Source of the DNA: Deltaproteobacteria bacterium
Lineage (GTDB): Bacteria; Myxococcota_A; Polyangia; Polyangiales; JADJMO01
Direction: 5' to 3'
Length of the DNA: 60,564 nt
NCBI GenBank assembly: GCA_016182965.1
Contig: JACPFM010000182.1
Coordinates: forward strand, 1-60,564
Shown: one piece after another, positions 9,409 to 18,119 of the stretch
Layout of the letters: each line of letters starts with the position of its first letter
Numbering within the stretch: the first letter of the stretch is position 1
Translations under genes and position numbers: made by a program
The notes under the pieces: model-generated
Seen by the model: the letters and a program-made list of their open reading frames with translations, nothing else
The model's database searches: none
Told to the model about the DNA's origin: nothing

Positions 9409-9783
9409 GTGCGCTTCGCCCTCGCGGTCCTCGCGCTCGTTGCGCCCGTCGCGCCCTCGGCGCACGCGCAGCAGGCGAAGACCGCGCCCGTCACGATCGA
9501 GGTCGTCGGGGCGGAGCCGGTGCGGGTGCGGGTCGCCGTCGGCACGACGAGGCCATGCGACTCCGACGCGAACAAGCCGCTCTTCAACGGCGTCGTGAAG
9601 CCGGGCGCGGCGGTCTCGATCCCGAGCGACGCGATCTGCGTCTGCTGGGAGCAGACCTACGCGCCGTTCACCACGACCGGATGGTCGACCCCGACCGTCC
9701 AGTGCCGCCCGTGCTCCGGCCTCAAGAAGTGCATTCCGCGGCTCGACAAGCCGCTGCGGATCGTCGCGCGCTCGAAGGAGTAG
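9409..9783 (+). CDS. Small secreted protein with six cysteines
   Basis: 124 aa from a GTG at 9409, which gives a classical signal peptide (VRFALAVLALVAPVAPSAHA) cleaved before QQ. The mature part of about 100 residues begins with a short beta-rich section (VTIEVVGAEPVRVRVAVG), and its cysteines include ICVCW and CRPCSG. The frame stays open upstream to 9205, but that stretch is Arg/Ser-rich and lies in the spacer of the divergent gene. The family is not recognised. The size and disulfide-like pairs suggest a small periplasmic or secreted binding protein. Confidence 0.55.
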   Translation: MRFALAVLALVAPVAPSAHAQQAKTAPVTIEVVGAEPVRVRVAVGTTRPCDSDANKPLFNGVVKPGAAVSIPSDAICVCWEQTYAPFTTTGWSTPTVQCRPCSGLKKCIPRLDKPLRIVARSKE

Positions 9784-9916
9784 CGGGCGGGCAATACGAT
9801 TTTCTGCACGCGGGCCGGACGCCCTGTGTCTAGCGGGTGGCGACGGCGAACGAGGCTCGAGGGGAGCCCGATCGGCGGCTCGCCGGCCCCGATCGAGCGG
9901 GCCTCGAAACGAGTGC

Positions 9917-9920
9917 GGAG
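9917..9920 (+). promoter_or_regulatory. Ribosome binding site deciding the start at 9928
   Basis: GGAG lies 7 nt before the ATG at 9928. It supports that start over the upstream frame from 9826. Confidence 0.6.
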
Positions 9921-9927
9921 AACGAAC

Positions 9928-10671
<744 letters not shown>

Positions 10672-10676
10672 TCGAT

Positions 10677-11540
10677 CTACTTCGATCGAGGCGTGCCGAG
10701 CACGCGGTTCAAGCTGATGTCGAGATCGCTCTGCGCCAGTCGCAGGACGCTCTCGACCTCGCTCGGGCTGCCATGCAGCAGGTCGCGGACGCGGCGGCGC
10801 GTCCCCTCGAGGACCTTCTCGCGCGTCTTGGCGAGCCAGCGCGACGCGGTCGTGCGATGCACGCCGAAGACGCGCCCGATGTCCTCGAGCTCGTGGCCGT
10901 CGACGTAGTGCATCCGCAGCATGGTGCGATCGTCGTCGGGCAGCGCGGCCACGGCCTCGCGGAAGGCGTCGGCGAGATCGCGCCCGTGACGCGCCCGTAC
11001 GAGCGCGAGCTCGGGGTCGCGCGCGGGCGCCTGCTGCGCGACGTCGTCGAGATCGACGTCGGCTCGGGCGCCGCGCTGCAGGTTCAGCGCCTCGCGGACG
11101 GCCGCGACGCGCAGCCAGCCGGCGAGCGGGCCGCGCCCGTTGTAGTCGGCGATCTTCGCGGCGCGCTCGTCGGTCGCTACGAAGAGCTTGAGCCGGAGGC
11201 GTTGCGCGACCTCCTCGCGGACGCTCGTATCCTTCGCGACGCGCGCGATCGCGGCGGGGATCGCCGACATGAACGTCCGCTCGAAATGAGCGAGCGCGCG
11301 CGGATCGCCGTGCGCGCAGGCGACGGCGACGAAGAGGTCGTCGACGTGCGTACGGGCGAGCGCGGCCTCCGGATCGTCCTCGTCGCTCAGCCTTCGGACA
11401 AGCTCGCTCGCGAACGCCTCGCGATCGAGCTCGAAGGCCGGGAACGCGGCGGCGCCTTGCGCGTACGCCGCGTCGAGGAGCGCTCGGGCGCGCGCCTCGC
11501 CCAGACGAGCGACGAACCCGCGCGTGAGGGGGGACGACAT
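10677..11540 (-). CDS. Sigma-70 family factor of the myxobacterial type
   Basis: 287 aa from ATG 11540 (293 aa from ATG 11558; neither has a clear Shine-Dalgarno sequence). The middle has region-2-like sequence (EEVAQRLRLKLFVATDERAAKIADYNGRGPLAGWL), and the C-terminal part has region 4 with a helix-turn-helix (LEDIGRVFGVHRTTASRWL, followed by AKTREKVL). This layout matches the Myxococcales-specific sigma family annotated as Sig-70_gmx1, a family known in multiple copies in myxobacteria. It should recruit RNA polymerase to a dedicated regulon. It is divergent from a kinase whose N-terminus carries an anti-sigma-like zinc motif, which suggests a paired regulatory module. The name is by motif recognition only. 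Confidence 0.82.
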   Translation of the reverse strand: MSSPLTRGFVARLGEARARALLDAAYAQGAAAFPAFELDREAFASELVRRLSDEDDPEAALARTHVDDLFVAVACAHGDPRALAHFERTFMSAIPAAIARVAKDTSVREEVAQRLRLKLFVATDERAAKIADYNGRGPLAGWLRVAAVREALNLQRGARADVDLDDVAQQAPARDPELALVRARHGRDLADAFREAVAALPDDDRTMLRMHYVDGHELEDIGRVFGVHRTTASRWLAKTREKVLEGTRRRVRDLLHGSPSEVESVLRLAQSDLDISLNRVLGTPRSK

Positions 11541-11593
11541 CGGCGCGCGCACGAGCATATCAGAGCGAGCCGCCGTGCTACCCTTGGCCGCGC

Positions 11594-11597
11594 AGGA
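11594..11597 (+). promoter_or_regulatory. Ribosome binding site supporting the ATG at 11606
   Basis: AGGA is 8 nt upstream of ATG 11606 but only 2 nt from the in-frame GTG at 11600, so the ATG is the better start. Confidence 0.5.
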
Positions 11598-11605
11598 CGG
11601 TGCCG

Positions 11606-13222
11606 ATGGACTGCCTCGACGAAAGCACCGTCCTCGCGCTGGTACAGGGCGGTCTCCGCGACTCCGAGGCCAAGGAGCGTCGCCGTCACCTCGCGAGCTG
11701 CGACGCCTGTCGCGCGCTCGTCGGAGCGGTGGCGCGCTCCTTCCGCACCGGCGACGGCGGCCCGGCGAGCGCGACCGAGCTCGCGAACACCGACGCCGTC
11801 CTCGGGAGCTCGGCCACCGCGCCCGCGAAGGATGACGACGTCCTCGATCACCTCGACGATCGCGCGTTCATGGAGCGCGTGGCGACCGGCACGCTCCTCG
11901 ACGGACGCTACCGCGTCGAGCGCGTGCTCGGCGCCGGCGGCATGGGCGTCGTCGCGCTCGCCACGCACGTCGCGCTCGGGCAGCTGGTCGCGATCAAGCT
12001 CCTCCACCCGCGGTCGCTCGCGTCGGCCGAGGTGGTCGCGCGGTTCGTGAGGGAGGCGCAGGCAGCCGTGCGCGTCGCGAGCGAACACGTGGTGCGCGTC
12101 CTCGACGTGGCGACCCTCCCGAGCGGCGAGCCGTACATCGCCATGGAGTACCTCGTCGGGCGCGACGCGCGCGCGCACCTCGCCGAGCGCAAGACGCTCA
12201 CCGTCGCCGACGTCGTCGATCTGGTGGCGCAGGCGTGCCTCGGCGTCGGCCGCGCGCACCGCGCCGGGATCGTGCACCGGGATCTGAAGCCCGCGAACCT
12301 CTTCGTCCTCGACGCGCCCGACCGCGAGGTGCCGTTCCTGGTGAAGGTGCTCGATTTCGGCGTCTCCAAGGTGCGCCGCGACGAGATCGGCGCGGGCGAG
12401 GCGTCGCTCACGCGATCGACCGCGTTCCTCGGCACGCCCCTCTACATGTCGCCGGAGCAGATCCGCGCGTCGCGCGACGTCGACGCGCGCGCCGACGTCT
12501 GGGCGCTCGGCTGCATCCTGCACGAGCTGCTGGTCGGCAAGGCGCCGTTCCGGCGCGAGTCGCTCGGCCTCACGTGCGCCGCCATCCTCGTCGAGGAGCC
12601 GGAGCCGATCGCGCGCACGCGCAACGACGTGCCCAAGCCGATCGAGGCGATCGTCGCGCGATGCCTCGCCAAGGACCGCGCCGCGCGCTTCGCAGACGGC
12701 TTCGACCTCGCCGTCGCGCTCGCGCCGTTCGCCTCTTCGACCACGCGCGACGAGATCGTCCGGGTGGTCGGCGTCGACGCCCGTCCGACGGCGCCGCCGC
12801 GCCCGACGTCGCGGCTGCGGGCGCTCGCGCTCGTCGCCGCCGTGCCGGTGCTCGCCATCGGCGCGTTCGTCGCGCTGCGCCCGCCGGAGCGAGCGCCCGC
12901 TTCGGCGAGCCAGGCGCCTTCGGCGAACCAGGCGCCTTCGGCGAGCCAGGCGCCGCCCTCCGCGAACGTTCCGGAGGCGTCCGCGCCCGCCGGCCCGTCG
13001 GTCGCGGCATCCCTGCCTGCGACGAGCGCGCATGTCCCGACCCTCGGGCACCCGCTCTCGCCGCCGAAGCCGCTCGTCCCCGCGCCGACGTCCGCGGCCG
13101 CGCCGTCGTCGACGCCCCCGGCCGCGTCGTCCGGAATCGCGGTACCCTCCGCCGCGCCCGCACCCCCGCCCGCTCCCTCGCCGTCCGCGCCGTTGAATCC
13201 CGAGTTCGGAGCTCGCAAATGA
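11606..13222 (+). CDS. Zinc-finger/Ser-Thr kinase fusion, membrane-anchored
   Basis: 538 aa. Residues 1-45 form an anti-sigma-like zinc finger, with H28-x3-C32-x2-C35 in a helical context (RRRHLASCDACRALVG). A full Hanks kinase follows: glycine loop GAGGMGVV (109-116), ATP lysine K131, HRDLKPAN (224-231), DFG (250-252) and MSPEQ. About residue 395 begins one transmembrane helix (LALVAAVPVLAIGAFVAL), then a Pro/Ala/Ser-rich tail of about 120 residues outside the cytoplasm, which includes three 18-bp coding repeats (12900-12953). The divergent neighbour is a sigma factor, so a plausible role is to hold that factor through the zinc domain and release it on kinase activity; this is inference. Its stop overlaps the next start (ATGA), implying translational coupling. 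Confidence 0.9.
   Translation: MDCLDESTVLALVQGGLRDSEAKERRRHLASCDACRALVGAVARSFRTGDGGPASATELANTDAVLGSSATAPAKDDDVLDHLDDRAFMERVATGTLLDGRYRVERVLGAGGMGVVALATHVALGQLVAIKLLHPRSLASAEVVARFVREAQAAVRVASEHVVRVLDVATLPSGEPYIAMEYLVGRDARAHLAERKTLTVADVVDLVAQACLGVGRAHRAGIVHRDLKPANLFVLDAPDREVPFLVKVLDFGVSKVRRDEIGAGEASLTRSTAFLGTPLYMSPEQIRASRDVDARADVWALGCILHELLVGKAPFRRESLGLTCAAILVEEPEPIARTRNDVPKPIEAIVARCLAKDRAARFADGFDLAVALAPFASSTTRDEIVRVVGVDARPTAPPRPTSRLRALALVAAVPVLAIGAFVALRPPERAPASASQAPSANQAPSASQAPPSANVPEASAPAGPSVAASLPATSAHVPTLGHPLSPPKPLVPAPTSAAAPSSTPPAASSGIAVPSAAPAPPPAPSPSAPLNPEFGARK
12900..12953 (+). repeat. Three 18-bp coding repeats
   Basis: Three units of CTTCGGCGARCCAGGCGC (R = A or G) encode SASQAP/SANQAP/SASQAP in the external tail of the kinase. 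Confidence 0.9.
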
Positions 13223-14190
13223 TCCGTCGCGTCCCACGCCCGCTGCTCGTCGCGCCCGGGCGCGCCGTCTCAATCGCGCTCGGGCGCGCCCTCTCCGTCG
13301 CGCTGGGGCGCGCCGTCTCGGTCGTCGCGCTCCTCGCGAGCCCGGCGGCTCACGCGCAGGAGACCGACGCCGAGCGCCTCTTCCGCGAGGGCCAGGAGGC
13401 GATGGCGAAGAAGGACTACTCGATCGCCTGCGCGAGGTTCGCCGCGAGCAATCAGCTCGAACCGGGGATCGGCACGCGCCTGTGGCTCGCCGACTGCTAC
13501 GAGAAGCAGGGGCGGCTCGCGAGCGCGTGGCGCGTGTTCCGCGAGGCGGCCGCGGCCGCGATCGAGGCGAAGGACTCGCGCGCGACGGTCGCGGAGTCGC
13601 GCGCCGCGCAGCTCGAGCCCAAGCTCGCGAAGATCGTCGTGCACGTCGTCGCGCCGCCGAAGGACTTCGAGCTCCGCCTCGACGGCGTCCGCGTGCAGTG
13701 GGCCCTCCCGCTCTTCGTCGATCGCGGCCGACACCAGCTGAGAGCGACCGGAGGGTTCGAGCGCGTCGTCGACGTCGATCAAGACGGCCGCACGTACGAG
13801 GTCACCATCGGCCACGCGTCGCCGACGGCGCCGGCCGACAAGCCCTCGCCTTCCGCCTGGCCGATCGCCGGCTGGTCGCTCGTCGCGGTCGGGGCGGTCG
13901 GTGTCGGCGCGGGGAGCTACCTCGGGCTGCGCGCGAGGTCCCAGTACGACGACGCCGCGTCGCACTGCCCCTCGACCTGCGACTCCGAAGGGTACGACGC
14001 GCGCAAGGCGGCGTTCCGCACCGCGACGGCCTCCACCATCTTCATGGTCGCCGGGGGCGTGCTCGCGGTGTCCGGCATCACGGTGCTGATCCTCGCCCCT
14101 CCGCCGAAGAAGCCCGCGAGCGAGCCGGTGGGGCCGTCCTTCTCGCTGCGCGTCGGCGCCGCGGCGCTCTCGCTCGAGGGGGCGTTCTGA
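13219..14190 (+). CDS. TPR-like membrane protein downstream of the kinase
   Basis: 323 aa, with its start overlapping the kinase stop by 4 nt (ATGA). The signal peptide is unusually long (about 47 aa) and made largely of a repeated unit (GRAVSIAL, GRALSVAL, GRAVSVV), ending AAHAQE. The mature part has a TPR-like helical region (ERLFREGQEAMAKKDYSIACARFAASNQ, about residues 50-130), a beta-rich PEGA-like stretch (FELRLDGVRVQW, about 150-195), and two hydrophobic segments (about 215-235 and 275-300). Such TPR/PEGA proteins are common next to kinases in myxobacteria. Here it may carry an envelope signal to or from the kinase. Its stop overlaps the next ATG by one base. Confidence 0.85.
   Translation: MIRRVPRPLLVAPGRAVSIALGRALSVALGRAVSVVALLASPAAHAQETDAERLFREGQEAMAKKDYSIACARFAASNQLEPGIGTRLWLADCYEKQGRLASAWRVFREAAAAAIEAKDSRATVAESRAAQLEPKLAKIVVHVVAPPKDFELRLDGVRVQWALPLFVDRGRHQLRATGGFERVVDVDQDGRTYEVTIGHASPTAPADKPSPSAWPIAGWSLVAVGAVGVGAGSYLGLRARSQYDDAASHCPSTCDSEGYDARKAAFRTATASTIFMVAGGVLAVSGITVLILAPPPKKPASEPVGPSFSLRVGAAALSLEGAF
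13258..13329 (+). repeat. 24-bp tandem repeats inside a signal peptide
   Basis: Two full 24-bp units start at 13258 and 13282, each beginning GGGCGCGCC, and a third diverging copy starts at 13306. They encode the hydrophobic core of the TPR protein's signal peptide. Confidence 0.85.
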
Positions 14191-15488
14191 TGAGGTGGCC
14201 GATCGCCGTCTTCGCGCTGCCTCTCGGCTGCGCGAACGTCTGGGGGTTCGAGGAGCCCGTGCTCGACGCCGGCCCCCCGCCGATCGTGCGTGAGCCGTGC
14301 TTCGAGAACGACAAAATCGAAATCGACGACTGCGGCGACGGCGCGAGCCGCTCCCGCGTCTGCCTCGAAGGCGGCTGGTCGTCGTTCAGCGCCTGCGCCA
14401 AACCCGGATGGCGTGCCGTGCCGCCCGCACCGATCGCCGGTCGCATCTCGCACTCGGCGGTGTGGACCGGCGACGAGCTGATTGTCTGGGGCGGCCGCGG
14501 CCCCGACGAAGCCTTCAACGACGGCGCCGCCTACGATCCGGTGAAGGACACCTGGCGCGTGCTCGCGCCCGCCCCCCTCAGCCCGCGCATCGATCACGTC
14601 GCGGTGTGGATGGGCAAGGAAATGCTGGTGTGGGGCGGCCGCATCGACGGATCGTCGACGACGAGCTACTTCGCCGACGGCGCGACGTACGATCCCCGGA
14701 GCAACACCTGGCAGCGCGTCGCGGGCTCGCCGATGTCGAGCCGCGCGCGCGTCGCCGCCGTGTGGTCGACCACGACGCGAGAGGTCCTCTTGTGGGGCGG
14801 CGTCTACGAGTTCGACTTCGTCGCGAAGGACGGCGCGGCCTTCGACCCCGAGACCCGCAAGTGGACGCACCTCTCGTTGACGGAGGCGGCGCCGCGCGCG
14901 GCCCCCGGGAGCCTGTGGGACGGCACCCGGATGGTCGTCGTCGGCGGCGAGTGCAAGGGCATCGCGGCGAAGCCCTGCAACGACGTGTGGGCCTACGAGC
15001 CGTCCGCCGGGCTCTGGGAGAAGCTCGCGACGTTGCCGACCGCCTACGCGCCGGACCTGGGCTTCGCGTTCACCGCCGCAGGTCCGCGCCGCGCGCAAGC
15101 CGCGCTGTTCGCCGGCGAGAAGATGACCACGAAGTACGGCAACGGCGCGTTCTTCGATCCCGCGACCAGGGCGTGGACGGACATCGCCGCTCCCGCGACC
15201 GAGCTCGGCGAAGAGCCCGCGCGCACCTTCGCGACGACCTTCTGGGCCGAGGACAGGCTCTGGGTCTACGGCGGCTTCATCGCCGGCGGCGGCTTCGACG
15301 ATCACGGCGCGATCTGGGATCCGAAGACGCGGGCGTGGTCGGTGATGCCTGCCTCGGACCTCGGCCCCCGCATGGCCGCGAGCGCGACGTCGACGCACGA
15401 CGACACCTTCGTCTGGGGCGGGCGCCGAGAGGGCACCGACTGGTTCGTGCACCTGAACGAAGGCCGCGCGCTGCGCCACGCGCGATAG
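14190..15488 (+). CDS. Kelch-repeat lipoprotein
   Basis: 432 aa. It starts at ATG 14190, overlapping the previous stop by one base (TGATG). The N-terminus MRWPIAVFALPLGC is a lipoprotein signal. Five or six kelch-type blades follow from about residue 75 to the end, each with the pattern W-x-G-x-L-x-V-W-G-G (DELIVWGGRGPDEAFNDGAAYDP, KEMLVWGGRI, REVLLWGGVY, RMVVVGGECK, RLWVYGGF, DTFVWGGR). A kelch beta-propeller normally binds protein or carbohydrate. As the third gene of a coupled kinase operon it may be the surface sensor or target of the module. Confidence 0.88.
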   Translation: MRWPIAVFALPLGCANVWGFEEPVLDAGPPPIVREPCFENDKIEIDDCGDGASRSRVCLEGGWSSFSACAKPGWRAVPPAPIAGRISHSAVWTGDELIVWGGRGPDEAFNDGAAYDPVKDTWRVLAPAPLSPRIDHVAVWMGKEMLVWGGRIDGSSTTSYFADGATYDPRSNTWQRVAGSPMSSRARVAAVWSTTTREVLLWGGVYEFDFVAKDGAAFDPETRKWTHLSLTEAAPRAAPGSLWDGTRMVVVGGECKGIAAKPCNDVWAYEPSAGLWEKLATLPTAYAPDLGFAFTAAGPRRAQAALFAGEKMTTKYGNGAFFDPATRAWTDIAAPATELGEEPARTFATTFWAEDRLWVYGGFIAGGGFDDHGAIWDPKTRAWSVMPASDLGPRMAASATSTHDDTFVWGGRREGTDWFVHLNEGRALRHAR

Positions 15489-15506
15489 CGCGCGCGGCGG
15501 GCGACG

Positions 15507-16721
15507 TCAGATCCCGAATCGCCTCTTGAGCTGCTCGATCTGCGCGACCGCCTCGCGGTAGCCGCCGGCCGCTCGCAGGGACGCGCCGATCCGCGCGGCG
15601 TTCTTCGCGAAGGAGGGCCGCTCGAGGATGGTGCGCACGAGGGAGCGGAGGCGGCGCGGCTCGAGGTCCCGCTCCTTCATGACGAGGCCGGCGCCCACCT
15701 CGGCGACCCGATCGGCGACGGTCATCTGGTCGGCGGCTTGCGGATACACGAGCTGCGGGACGCCGAAGTACAGCCCCTCGCTCACGCTGTTCATGCCGCC
15801 GTGCGTGAGGAAGAGCGACGCGCGCCGGAGGACGGCGAGCTGGGGCACGAACGGCCGGATCACCGCGTTCGCGGGGAGGGGCCCGAGCTGCTTCGGGTCG
15901 ATCTTCCGGCCGATCGAGAGGAGCACGCGGCCGTCGAAGTCGGAGAGGCCCTCGAGCACGACTCGGAAGAAGTCGGCCCGGTCGTTGAACAGGGTGCCGA
16001 GCGAGGCGTAGACGAGCGGGCGGTCTCCGAGCTCGTCCGACAGCGCGGGATCGGTCGCCGCGATCGGATCGGACGTGTCGGGGAGCTCGGGGATCGACGG
16101 ACCGCAGAAGCGATAGGTGTCGTCGAGCTGATCGGCGAGGGGCTGGAACAGCGCCGAGGTGTAGACGAGGTTCAGGTCCGCGCGGTTCCGGAAGAGCTCG
16201 AAGAAGCGGGGCGGAGAGATCGGGTGACGCGCGGAGAGCCGCCGCGCGTTCGCCCAGATCGAAGGCAGGCTCCTCGCGCTCTGCGCGTAGATGAGCAGCT
16301 TGACGAGCAGGTACTTGAGCGAGCGGGGAACGCCGGCACCGATCGCGAACGTCGAGGTCGAGCAGACGGAGGGGACGCGAAGGCTCGCGGCGACCGCGCG
16401 CCCCCAAGGGGCCATCGAGTCGTGCATCACGTAGTCGACGCGCTCGCTCCTGGCGTCGGCGACGAGCGCGGGCGCCGCGTCGATCGCGAACTGGAGCAGG
16501 CCGTCGGCCACCTCGCCCAGGTTCTTCGGCGGGGCGTCGTGGTCGAAGGGGAACGGCGGGTACTCGCGGAACTCGGCCCCGGTGGACGCGAGCTTCTCGC
16601 GCATGTCGGGGGACGCCCAGGCGATCACCCGATCGCCGCGTCGAACGAGCTCCGCGAGGACCGGCAGGGTCGGGTTGATGTGCCCGTGCGCGGGCATCTG
16701 GAGGACGGCGAGGGTGGGCAT
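15507..16721 (-). CDS. Glycosyltransferase, MGT/UGT type (GT1)
   Basis: 404 aa, the usual length for macrolide-type GT1 enzymes. The N-terminus (MPTLAVLQMPAHGHINPTLPVLAEL) carries the acceptor-domain His near residue 13. The C-terminal donor-binding motif is HGGMNSVSEGLYFGVPQLVYPQAADQ (about residues 305-330), matching the HGG...E...G.P...P...DQ signature. It should move a nucleotide-activated sugar onto a small molecule; the acceptor is not predictable. It is downstream of the alpha/beta hydrolase gene on the same strand with a 10-bp gap, so the two probably form an operon for making or modifying a glycosylated metabolite. Confidence 0.88.
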   Translation of the reverse strand: MPTLAVLQMPAHGHINPTLPVLAELVRRGDRVIAWASPDMREKLASTGAEFREYPPFPFDHDAPPKNLGEVADGLLQFAIDAAPALVADARSERVDYVMHDSMAPWGRAVAASLRVPSVCSTSTFAIGAGVPRSLKYLLVKLLIYAQSARSLPSIWANARRLSARHPISPPRFFELFRNRADLNLVYTSALFQPLADQLDDTYRFCGPSIPELPDTSDPIAATDPALSDELGDRPLVYASLGTLFNDRADFFRVVLEGLSDFDGRVLLSIGRKIDPKQLGPLPANAVIRPFVPQLAVLRRASLFLTHGGMNSVSEGLYFGVPQLVYPQAADQMTVADRVAEVGAGLVMKERDLEPRRLRSLVRTILERPSFAKNAARIGASLRAAGGYREAVAQIEQLKRRFGI

Positions 16722-16731
16722 CGTCGGACCT

Positions 16732-17544
16732 CTACACGCTCGCGCGGACGTGCGCCGCGATGCGCCTGTTGACCTCGTCGGCGTGGGTGAGCGGCCCCAT
16801 GTGCCCGGCGCCCGCGATCGTGACGAGCTCTGCGCGCGGCATCGTCTCGACGAGGATCTCGCACACGCGCCGCTCCGCCGCGGGCGACCGGGCGCCGGAG
16901 AGGATCAGCGTCGGCGCCGCGATCTCGCGATATGCGTCGGCCGGTGTCGGATCGAAGCAGAGCCTCCGCACCTCGGCGGACACCTTCCGCCCGACCGCGA
17001 GGAACGCGTCGCGTTGCTCCGGCGGCATCGCGTCCCAGGTGCCCGGGCCGTTCCAGTAATCGACGAACTGCCGATACCAATCGCTCGTCCCGCCGTATTC
17101 GGGGGTGAAGAAGCGGTCGCCGAACTGCGCGAGATCGGCGCGAACGAGCGGGTCGGGGCGGGCGACTCCCCAGGCGACGGGCTCGTAGGCCGCGATGCTC
17201 CGCACGCGATCGGCGCCGAGCGCGCGCGCGGCGTTCAGGGCGAGCATGCCGCCGTAGGAGTGCCCCACGAGGTGGACCGATCGATCGAGCGCGCGCGCCA
17301 CGGACACGACGACCGCGAGGTCCTCCGCGAGCTCGAAGTTCTCGCTCCCGTTCCACCCGCCCGTGCCGCCGTAGCCGAGCAGATCGGGGGCGACGGCGCG
17401 GTGGGTCGACGACAGCACCCGCGCGAGACCGCGCCACTGTCGCGACGACATGCCGGAGCTGTGGATCATCACGACCGGCTCGCCGTCGCCGAGATCGGCT
17501 GCCTCGTCCACGTGGATGTCGATCGTGCCGTTCAGGACGCGCAT
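16732..17544 (-). CDS. Alpha/beta hydrolase
   Basis: 270 aa, the normal length of a compact alpha/beta hydrolase. The oxyanion region is VVMIHSSGMSSRQW (about residue 25), the nucleophile elbow is GHSYGG (near 98-103) and the catalytic His is in GAGHMGPLTHADEVN (near 250). The usual acid (often in G-x-x-D before the His) is less clear, because the matching region reads LILSGARSPA. No signal peptide is present, so the enzyme is cytoplasmic. Esterase, lactonase or dehalogenase activity cannot be told apart. It is first in the two-gene leftward unit with the glycosyltransferase. Confidence 0.85.
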   Translation of the reverse strand: MRVLNGTIDIHVDEAADLGDGEPVVMIHSSGMSSRQWRGLARVLSSTHRAVAPDLLGYGGTGGWNGSENFELAEDLAVVVSVARALDRSVHLVGHSYGGMLALNAARALGADRVRSIAAYEPVAWGVARPDPLVRADLAQFGDRFFTPEYGGTSDWYRQFVDYWNGPGTWDAMPPEQRDAFLAVGRKVSAEVRRLCFDPTPADAYREIAAPTLILSGARSPAAERRVCEILVETMPRAELVTIAGAGHMGPLTHADEVNRRIAAHVRASV

Positions 17545-17588
17545 GCGGCCGCATCATAAGGCACGCCGTTCCTCGGTCGGGACGCTCG

Positions 17589-17660
17589 CAGTCGAGCTCG
17601 CAGTCGAGCTCGCTGTCGATCTTTGACCCTGGACATTCGACCCACGCCCCGTGCGCGAAT
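17589..17660. repeat. 12-bp direct repeats in a divergent spacer
   Basis: CAGTCGAGCTCG is present twice in tandem (17589, 17601), followed by a diverged third copy and by CTTTGACCCT (17621). The same ten bases recur at 19751. It lies in the spacer between divergent genes. Confidence 0.7.
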
Positions 17661-17717
17661 TCCGCAGCCGCCGGCGACGCGTTGCGGCATAGTCCCACTC
17701 GTCCGCGCAACCGCGGA

Positions 17718-17724
17718 GAAGGAG
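17718..17724 (+). promoter_or_regulatory. Strong ribosome binding site for a GTG start
   Basis: GAAGGAG sits 5 nt before the GTG at 17730. It fixes that GTG as the start and argues against the longer frame from 17682. Confidence 0.75.
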
Positions 17725-17729
17725 CCGCC

Positions 17730-18119
17730 GTGATCTGGCTCATCAAGTTCGCGATGTGCGCCATGATGCCGCGCACCGAGAAGCTGCCCGGGATCGGCGA
17801 CACCGATCTCGACGGGTTCCTGCGCCGCCTTCGCAGGGACTCCGACTTCCTCTACTGGCTCGGCCTCGCGCTCGGCGCGTGGCTGTTCGCCGTCACGCCG
17901 CTGTTCACCGTCTGGGTGCCGCTGCCGGCGTTCTTCCTGCCGAAGAAGCTCCTCGACCGCCACACCGAGCGCGTCCTCTCGTCGCGCATCTACCTGATCC
18001 GGCAGGCGGTGTTCCTCGTGCGGCTGTCGGCGGGCATGTGCTGGGGCGCCGATCCGACCGTGCGCGCGAAGTTCGCCATGAGCCCCTACGGCACCGATCC
18101 GGGGACCTTCCGATCATGA
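17730..18119 (+). CDS. Small membrane protein coupled to GMC oxidoreductase
   Basis: 129 aa from a GTG with a strong Shine-Dalgarno sequence. A short amphipathic start (WLIKFAMCAMMP) is followed by an acidic helix (GIGDTDLDGFLRRLRRDSDFLYWLG), one or two hydrophobic segments (about residues 44-72, LGLALGAWLFAVTPLFTVWVPLPAFFL), a basic patch (PKKLLDRHTERVL), and a C-terminal helix (YLIRQAVFLVRLSAGMCW). The family is not recognised. Its stop overlaps the oxidoreductase start by 4 nt (ATGA), so the two are made together. It could be the membrane anchor or electron acceptor partner for the oxidoreductase. Confidence 0.75.
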   Translation: MIWLIKFAMCAMMPRTEKLPGIGDTDLDGFLRRLRRDSDFLYWLGLALGAWLFAVTPLFTVWVPLPAFFLPKKLLDRHTERVLSSRIYLIRQAVFLVRLSAGMCWGADPTVRAKFAMSPYGTDPGTFRS

